DNA of 10,830 bases from Lentisphaeria bacterium. GTDB lineage: Bacteria; Verrucomicrobiota; Lentisphaeria; Victivallales; UBA1829. Of the stretch, positions 5,645 to 10,830 are shown piece by piece. The position numbers were made by a program, and so were the translations under genes. Numbering within the stretch: position 1 is the first letter of the stretch; each line of letters opens with the position of its first letter. Below the pieces are notes generated by a model. It worked only from the letters and a program-made list of their open reading frames with translations. It was not told the DNA's origin and searched no databases. The DNA lies in NCBI GenBank assembly GCA_017540385.1, contig JAFYBD010000183.1:1-10830 (forward strand), written 5' to 3'.

Positions 5645-8253
5645 CGGCTTCGCTCCGCAGAATCTTCGCAGTGGCGTCGCGCGAGTTCTTCGCGAGCCTG
5701 GCGTCCCCGGCCGCCTGGGTCTTCCTCGTGATCTTCCTCGTGATGGCGAACGTCTGCACATTCGTCTTCAGCGACATCCTCGCGCTCGGGCAGGCCGAGC
5801 TCAGTCCGTTCTTCAACTGGATGCCGTGGCTCTTCATGTTCCTAATGCCTGCGCTGGGCATGCCGCTGTGGGCGGAGGAACGCCGCGTCGGCACGTTCGA
5901 GCTCACGCTGTCGTATCCGGTTTCCCTGTGGGAGCTCGTCTTCGGCAAATATCTGGCGGGGATGGCGCTCGTGACGCTCGCGCTCGCCCTCACGCTCCCG
6001 GTCCCGATCACCATCGCGATCCTCGGCAAACCCGACGCCGGGGCCATTGCCTGCGGTTATGCGGGCGCCCTGCTGGTGGGTTCGGCGTTCCTCGCCGTGT
6101 CGAGTTTCTGCTCCGCGCTGTCGAAGAGCCAGACCGCGAGCTTCCTGCTGGCGCTGCTGCTGTGCGCGCTGCTGATGTTCACCGGGTGGGACCGGGTGAC
6201 GGCCCTGCTCTACCAGTGGCTGCCGGAGAGCCTCTGCCGCCTGGTTTCCTACTGCACGGTGGTGCCGCATTATCAGGCGTTCCAGCGCGGCCTCTTCGAC
6301 ACCTCCGAGCTCACCTACAGCATCCTCATCACGTTGCTTTTCCTGTACTTCGCCCGGACGGTGCTGGCCTACGCGGCATCCGGCGGCGGAGGACTTTTCC
6401 TGCCCGGAGCGCTCCGGGACCGCTACACGTGGAAGAACGTGCTGTCGACGGCGCTGTCGTTCGTGATCGCCGTGTACGTCTTCATCTGCCTTGCGCTCAC
6501 GGCCGAGGCGTTCCGGATCCGCATCGACTGCACGGCCGACCGGGCGTATTCGCTGTCGCCGGAAGCGAAGGCGCTGGCACGTTCGCTGGAACGCCATGTG
6601 ACGGTCCGGCTGTACGCGTCGCCCCCGGGCGCGGACACCCCGAAGGACCTGCTGGGCTACGCCGAACGCGTGAAATGGCTCCTGCGCGAGTTTGAAAAGG
6701 AGGCGGCGGGACGCGTTTCGCTCGAAATCGTCACCCCCGGCGCGGATACCCGCGAGGAGGAGGCCGCGATCATCGAGGGGCTTCAGCCCGCAAAGAACGC
6801 CGGCGGCGACCGGTTCTTCCTGGGCATGACCGTGTCAGCCGGTCAGCTCTGCCTGCCGATCCCGTTCCTCTCCCCGAAGAACGAATCCATGCTCGAATAC
6901 GAACTCCTGCGGCGCGTGATGCACGCGCAGAACCCGAAACGCCCCGTGGTCGGCGTGATGTGCCCGTTCCCCGTGCTCGGGCGCGCGCCCTCGCCCCAGA
7001 CAGGCAGCTCCGGAGCGGCCGCGTGGTATCTCTTCACCGAACTTGACAAGGACTACACGCTCGCGACCATCCCGACGGACGTGAAGGAGATCCCGGAAGG
7101 GCTGGACGCGCTGCTGGTGGTGCATCCGCACGAATTCGATCCGCGGACGCTCGAGGCCATCGACGCGTATCTGGTGAAGGGCGGCCGCCTGGCGGTGTTC
7201 GTCGATCCGCTGTCTGCGTATGCGCTCGCCTCGGCGCAGAAGGATTACAGCTACGTCCAGATGACGGACTCCACGCTCGAACCGCTCCTGACCACGTGGG
7301 GCGTGCGGTATTCGCCGTCGAAACTCGCCGCCGACATGAATTTCAAGTACGACCAGCTCGACAAGAGCGGCGTCCGCCGGACGATTCCGACGGCGCTGTG
7401 CATCACCGAGGCCGGCATCGACCGGGGGAGCCCGATCACCGGCGGCCTCACGTCGCTGCGCATGAACTACGCCGGGTTCTTCGATCTGCGCAATCCGCCG
7501 AAGAGCCTCACATTCGAGCCGCTCGTGTACACGACCGATTTCAGCATGCCCGCCGACGTGGAGGAGCAGCCGGAGAAGATCCTGGCGGATTTCGCTGCGC
7601 CCGGCCACGGAGCCGGAGACCGGCTCGACCTGCTGATGCACATCACCGGGCAGTTCCCGAGCGCATACGGGCTGGAGGAAGGCGCGAAGCCCGGCGAGGT
7701 CTACCTCTTCGGCGACTCCGACATGCTGTTCCACGACGCCTGCGTGGCGCAGGCCAAGGACGAATTCGGGCAGACCATCGTGGTCCGCAGCAACGACAAC
7801 ATCACGCTCATGGAGAACGTGGTGGAATCGCTCTGCGGAGCCGGCCGGCTCTCCTCGCTCCGCAGCCGCATCCCGATGTCGCGTCCCCTCACCCGCATCA
7901 ACGAAAGCCAGATGAAAGCCGACCTGGCGTTCAAGGACCGCATCCTGGCCATCGCCGAGGAGTCCATGCGGCTCCAGCAGCGCGTGGAATCCATCCGCAA
8001 ACAGCTGATCGTGAGCGGCGGCGCGGCGCGTCTGACCGACGACCAGCGCGAACTGCTGAACACCTACGAACAGAAGGACGCCGCGTGCAAACGCGAAATC
8101 CGTGAGATCCGGCTCCAGCTGCGGCAGGACCTGGACCATATCAACAACACGGTGCGGTTCATCAACATCGTGCTCATCCCGGCCTTCGTGGTCCTCTTCG
8201 GCATCGCCTGGGGCATCGGCCGCAAGCTCAAATGGAGGAGACGCACCGCATGA
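5641..8253 (+). CDS. GldF-GldG fusion: ABC permease joined to auxiliary periplasmic subunit
   Basis: This 870-residue membrane protein is encoded as one uninterrupted frame. Residues 1-245 form an ABC-2 permease with six helices (about 21-43, 58-78, 99-122, 137-160, 165-182, 225-244) and the signature ERRVGTFELTLSYPVS. A seventh helix (264-287) then starts a GldG-like half: DRAYSLSPEAKALARSL (300-316), the usual N-terminal GldG block, and LEYELLRRV. An ABC_transp_aux-type domain (about 435-690) follows, containing LLVVHPHEFDPRTLEAIDAY and GGRLAVFVDP (D522, P523). A coiled coil (about 754-838) and a final helix (840-859) end the protein. In Flavobacterium GldF and GldG are separate proteins. 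The start overlaps the ATPase stop and the end overlaps the next start, both as ATGA. The large domain should lie in the periplasm, between helices 7 and 8. The substrate is unknown. Confidence 0.92.
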   Translation: MTASLRRIFAVASREFFASLASPAAWVFLVIFLVMANVCTFVFSDILALGQAELSPFFNWMPWLFMFLMPALGMPLWAEERRVGTFELTLSYPVSLWELVFGKYLAGMALVTLALALTLPVPITIAILGKPDAGAIACGYAGALLVGSAFLAVSSFCSALSKSQTASFLLALLLCALLMFTGWDRVTALLYQWLPESLCRLVSYCTVVPHYQAFQRGLFDTSELTYSILITLLFLYFARTVLAYAASGGGGLFLPGALRDRYTWKNVLSTALSFVIAVYVFICLALTAEAFRIRIDCTADRAYSLSPEAKALARSLERHVTVRLYASPPGADTPKDLLGYAERVKWLLREFEKEAAGRVSLEIVTPGADTREEEAAIIEGLQPAKNAGGDRFFLGMTVSAGQLCLPIPFLSPKNESMLEYELLRRVMHAQNPKRPVVGVMCPFPVLGRAPSPQTGSSGAAAWYLFTELDKDYTLATIPTDVKEIPEGLDALLVVHPHEFDPRTLEAIDAYLVKGGRLAVFVDPLSAYALASAQKDYSYVQMTDSTLEPLLTTWGVRYSPSKLAADMNFKYDQLDKSGVRRTIPTALCITEAGIDRGSPITGGLTSLRMNYAGFFDLRNPPKSLTFEPLVYTTDFSMPADVEEQPEKILADFAAPGHGAGDRLDLLMHITGQFPSAYGLEEGAKPGEVYLFGDSDMLFHDACVAQAKDEFGQTIVVRSNDNITLMENVVESLCGAGRLSSLRSRIPMSRPLTRINESQMKADLAFKDRILAIAEESMRLQQRVESIRKQLIVSGGAARLTDDQRELLNTYEQKDAACKREIREIRLQLRQDLDHINNTVRFINIVLIPAFVVLFGIAWGIGRKLKWRRRTA
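8234..8240 (+). promoter_or_regulatory. Ribosome binding site deciding the DUF4340 gene start
   Basis: GGAGGAG lies 9 nt before the ATG at 8250. An in-frame ATG at 8232 overlaps this site and has no such sequence at a useful distance, so 8250 is the better start. It also leaves the signal anchor at the very N-terminus. Confidence 0.75.
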
Positions 8254-9479
8254 AAAAGCAGAAAGTCATCCTGATCCTCTTCCTCGCGGCCGTGACGGCC
8301 CTCGCGATCGTCTCCGAGCTCAGACTCCGCCGCGACTCGTTCTCCGGCGCGGCGTCCGACCGCCTCGCCATGCCCCAGTTCCGCTCCGAGGACGTCCGGT
8401 CCGTCGAAATCTTCTGGCGCACGCAGAAAACGACGCTCGACTTCGTGCCGGACGGCCAATACTGGGCGGTCAAAGAGCGCGACGACGCGCAGGCGGCGTC
8501 CGCGCAGGTGGCCGAACTGCTCGAGGGTCTCGCGAAGATCGCGCCTCTCAAGGAACTCGAAATCTCCGGCGAAGAGGACATCCGCGAGCTGAACCTCGAA
8601 ACGAAGGAGGAAAGCGCCTCCTCGTCCAAAAACTCCGAAGGCATCCTGGTCGTGCTCCGCGACGGAAAGGGCGCGGAACTCCTGCGGATGATGCTCGGAC
8701 GCGGCCACACGCGCCTCGCCGCCGACCGCATCGGCAACCTCGCGATCCAGGGCTACGACGGACGCTACGTGCGCGTGTGGTACCCGGACGCGACCAGCAG
8801 GGTCTTCCTGATCTCGCGGGTGTTCGAACATTGCGTGCCGAATCCGCGCCAGTGGCTGGAGCCGCTGTTCCTGTCGAAGCCCGAGAGCCCGACGTACGCG
8901 CGGTTCCAGCGGAACGGCCCGGACCCGGAAACGTCCGGGACGGTCTGGTTCGTGACGGCCGCAAAGGACAAGTTCACGCTCATCTATCCGCAGGGCGAAC
9001 TCGACATGGAGGCGTTCACGCAGAAATTCTCCGCGCTCGCGACGCCGTTCTCGGTCGATCTGGTGGCGAATCCGCCCGACGACCTCAAATACAACGACGT
9101 CTTCCAGACGGTCATGGCCGACGGGTTCGCATACCTGATCGAATTCGCCAAGCTCGACGAAGCCTCGAAAGAGGCCGGGACCGACGTGTACGCCGGGCGC
9201 ATGACCGTGACGTTCGACCCGGAGAACGTGAAGCGGCAGATCGGCGAGCCGGACGACGCGTTCGAACACCGCCTGAAACAGCTCGGCTCCCGCGCCGAAT
9301 ACGAGAAGAGGACCGCGAACGGCCGCGTCTTCCTGCTGAAGACCGGGCTGAACGAACTGCTGTCGGAACCCCCGGCGAAACGCATCCGCGTGCAGACAAA
9401 ACCCGCCGGTTCGGCGGAAAAGGTCGAGACCAAGTCCGATTCCTCTGAACCGAAACCCGCTACCCATGAGGAGAAGTGA
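8250..9479 (+). CDS. Membrane-anchored DUF4340 protein
   Basis: This 409-residue protein has an N-terminal signal anchor (MKKQKVILILFLAAVTALAI) and an otherwise soluble, probably periplasmic body. The body matches the DUF4340 pattern. A first unit at about 40-105 has SEDVRSVEIFW, then DGQYWAVKERD (W72), then a helix ending in KIAPLKEL. A second unit has LVVLRDGKGAELLRMMLG, then YDGRYVRVWY, then FLISRVFEHC, closing with NPRQWLEPLFL (N198 to L208, W202). DUF4340 genes commonly follow gldG-like genes, as here, and probably encode a structural or accessory subunit of the ABC complex; the biochemical role is not known. The C-terminal 35 residues are a charged Lys/Glu/Ser tail of low complexity. 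The start overlaps the previous stop as ATGA, and the amidase gene follows after 4 bp. Starting at 8232 instead would add six residues. Confidence 0.88.
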   Translation: MKKQKVILILFLAAVTALAIVSELRLRRDSFSGAASDRLAMPQFRSEDVRSVEIFWRTQKTTLDFVPDGQYWAVKERDDAQAASAQVAELLEGLAKIAPLKELEISGEEDIRELNLETKEESASSSKNSEGILVVLRDGKGAELLRMMLGRGHTRLAADRIGNLAIQGYDGRYVRVWYPDATSRVFLISRVFEHCVPNPRQWLEPLFLSKPESPTYARFQRNGPDPETSGTVWFVTAAKDKFTLIYPQGELDMEAFTQKFSALATPFSVDLVANPPDDLKYNDVFQTVMADGFAYLIEFAKLDEASKEAGTDVYAGRMTVTFDPENVKRQIGEPDDAFEHRLKQLGSRAEYEKRTANGRVFLLKTGLNELLSEPPAKRIRVQTKPAGSAEKVETKSDSSEPKPATHEEK

Positions 9480-9483
9480 CCAC

Positions 9484-10830
9484 ATGACGAATCGACTGCG
9501 TTTCTCCTGTCTTCTGACGGCATGCCTGATCGTGTCTGCAGCGAATTCCTACGCGCAGACGGTGACGGACGTGCCGCTGCCGAACGTCTCCGCCCAGGTC
9601 AAAGAGGCCGCGACGGCGATCCAAAACACGGTCTCTGCGGCCGAAGCGGGCAAACTGCCCACGGCCGAGGAAATCGCCGCCGAACGCGCCCGTCTGGAAA
9701 AGATGAAAGCCCAGCTCGCGGCCGAACGCGCCGCATTGGAGAAGTACCGCGCCGACCTCGTGCGCCGTCAGCAGGAGGCAGCGGAGGCCGCCGCCAAGGC
9801 GCAGGCGGAAGCGGCGGCGAAAGCCCAGGCCGAAGCGGCCGCCGGGACGACCACGGCCAATCCGCCGCCCGCGAAGGCCGACCCGGTGGCGTCGAAACCG
9901 CTTACCGCGGAGGAAATTCAGAAACAGCGCCAGCTGGCGATCGAACGCGCCCAGGCCATTCAGAAGGCCATCGCGGCGCAGAAGGCCGCCGACGCGAAGA
10001 AGAAAGCCGCCGCGGCGGCTCAGACGTCGGTCCCGCCCGACAAGGACGTCGCGACCATGAAACTGCGCAGGATCACGCAGGACAAGGTCCGCTACGTGCA
10101 TCTGCGCGACGTGGCCGTCAACTACGGCCTCACGTTCGCCTACACCAAGAAGAACGACAAGATCTCCGGGGCGGTCCTGCACGACAAGACGCGCAAGGCC
10201 GTCATCTCCGCTACCTACCGCGAGGGGACCGTGAACGGCGTGCAGGTGCATTTCCTGTACCCGATGATCCTGAAGAAAAGCGACCCGTACATCTCCGAAG
10301 TCGATTTCCTGACCGTTTTCGACCCGCTCATGCGGAGCAAGACGGCGGTCAAGCTGGGGATGAAGACCATCATGATCGACGCGGGCCATGGCGGCAGCGA
10401 CCCCGGCGCCATGAACGGAAACCACAAGGAAAAAGTCTACACGCTGCAAATCGCGAAACGGCTCCAGACCCAGTTGGAAAAACTCGGGTTCCGCGTCATC
10501 ATGACCCGCACCGGAGACACCTATCCCACGCTTCAGGACCGCGCCGCGCTGTGCAGGAAATACAAGCCCGACCTGTATATCTCGATCCACTGCAATTCGT
10601 CCACGAACAAGACCCCGGCCGGAATCGAAACCTACCGCGCGGTGCCCGTCGGCGGGACCGAGACCAAGGGCTCCAAGGTCAAGACCGAAAAGCAGTCGGC
10701 CAACGAGTTCGACGCGAACAGTTCGCGCCTCGCGTACGAAATCCAGAAGGGCATGGTCGCGGCGACGGGAGGCATCGACCGGGGCACCCGGCATCAGGCC
10801 ATTTACGTGATCGGAAACGCCTCCTGCCCG
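9484..10830 (+). CDS. Exported N-acetylmuramoyl-L-alanine amidase, Amidase_3 type (3' end outside window)
   Basis: This enzyme cleaves the amide bond between MurNAc and the stem peptide of peptidoglycan. The 449 visible residues begin with a signal peptide, with a likely cut after SYA (residue 24 or so). A Glu/Ala/Lys/Arg coiled coil follows at about 59-121, with TAEEI at 60-64 and again near 140, then a Pro-rich break and a second helical stretch to about 180. Residues about 193-284 (VRYVHLRDVAVNYGL, then VNGVQVHFLYP) match the copper-amine-oxidase-N-like domain, a presumed binding module. The zinc amidase domain starts near 293: IMIDAGHGGSDPGA (H302), E316 in HKEKVY, and YISIHCNSS (H369), the three expected ligands. 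The catalytic glutamate normally comes just after the IGNASCP segment at the window edge, so it is not seen. AGGAG lies 10 nt before the ATG. The gene starts 4 bp after the DUF4340 stop, which places it in the ABC operon. Confidence 0.94.
   Translation, partial: MTNRLRFSCLLTACLIVSAANSYAQTVTDVPLPNVSAQVKEAATAIQNTVSAAEAGKLPTAEEIAAERARLEKMKAQLAAERAALEKYRADLVRRQQEAAEAAAKAQAEAAAKAQAEAAAGTTTANPPPAKADPVASKPLTAEEIQKQRQLAIERAQAIQKAIAAQKAADAKKKAAAAAQTSVPPDKDVATMKLRRITQDKVRYVHLRDVAVNYGLTFAYTKKNDKISGAVLHDKTRKAVISATYREGTVNGVQVHFLYPMILKKSDPYISEVDFLTVFDPLMRSKTAVKLGMKTIMIDAGHGGSDPGAMNGNHKEKVYTLQIAKRLQTQLEKLGFRVIMTRTGDTYPTLQDRAALCRKYKPDLYISIHCNSSTNKTPAGIETYRAVPVGGTETKGSKVKTEKQSANEFDANSSRLAYEIQKGMVAATGGIDRGTRHQAIYVIGNASCP

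Noticed and set aside
2645..5761. Open frame of over 1,000 codons on the minus strand
   Set aside because: It runs antisense to four well-supported plus-strand genes, and its product is rich in Arg, His, Val and Asp with no family motif. High GC content produces such open antisense frames.
6835..8139. 434-codon minus-strand open frame inside the fusion gene
   Set aside because: It is antisense to the conserved GldG-like domain, and its product has the His/Arg/Glu-rich composition of an antisense frame.
4913..8253. Gliding motility apparatus
   Set aside because: Only the GldA, GldF and GldG-type parts are present. No other gliding or type IX secretion gene is in the window, and these ABC genes occur widely in non-gliding bacteria.
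9775..9845. DNA repeat in the amidase coiled-coil coding region
   Set aside because: The protein repeats AKAQAEAA twice, but the codons differ at several positions, so this is compositional helix repetition and not a recent DNA duplication.

Overview
The window is a GC-rich, densely coded stretch of bacterial chromosome. I see no mobile element, phage gene, CRISPR array, tRNA or rRNA. Several features suggest a Gram-negative-type bacterium outside Proteobacteria, possibly of the PVC group (Lentisphaerota, Kiritimatiellota or Verrucomicrobiota). These are a short, spirochaete-style alanyl-tRNA synthetase, a gliding-type (GldA/GldF/GldG) ABC cassette with a DUF4340 protein, and AT-rich promoters set in GC-rich DNA. 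The phylum is inference only.

Left part (1-2547, minus strand): the 5' portion of alaS runs off the left edge. It is preceded by a gene for a formyltransferase-fold protein that resembles PurN but is longer. The 107-bp gap between them holds an extended -10 promoter for alaS, a 9-bp inverted repeat and an 11-bp tandem repeat. A 121-bp AT-rich divergent region (2548-2668) then separates the minus-strand genes from the plus-strand operon. Its shared -10 region reads well in both directions.

Right part (2669-10830, plus strand): six tightly packed genes look like one operon. In order they are (1) an exported Ala/Lys/Glu-rich coiled-coil protein with a C-terminal alpha/beta domain faintly like cell-wall-binding repeat 2; (2) an ABC-2 type permease; (3) a GldA-like ABC ATPase; (4) a natural fusion of a GldF-like permease with a GldG-like auxiliary protein; (5) a membrane-anchored DUF4340 protein; and (6) the start of an exported zinc N-acetylmuramoyl-L-alanine amidase with its own coiled coil and a copper-amine-oxidase-N-like domain. 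Gaps are 21 bp or less, and two junctions are ATGA stop/start overlaps.

The most interesting reading is functional. A gliding-type ABC complex is co-transcribed with a peptidoglycan amidase and two exported coiled-coil proteins. This recalls, without sequence homology, FtsEX-type systems in which an ABC ATPase drives a coiled-coil activator of a cell-wall amidase. This is a hypothesis from gene order and domain content, not something the sequence proves.
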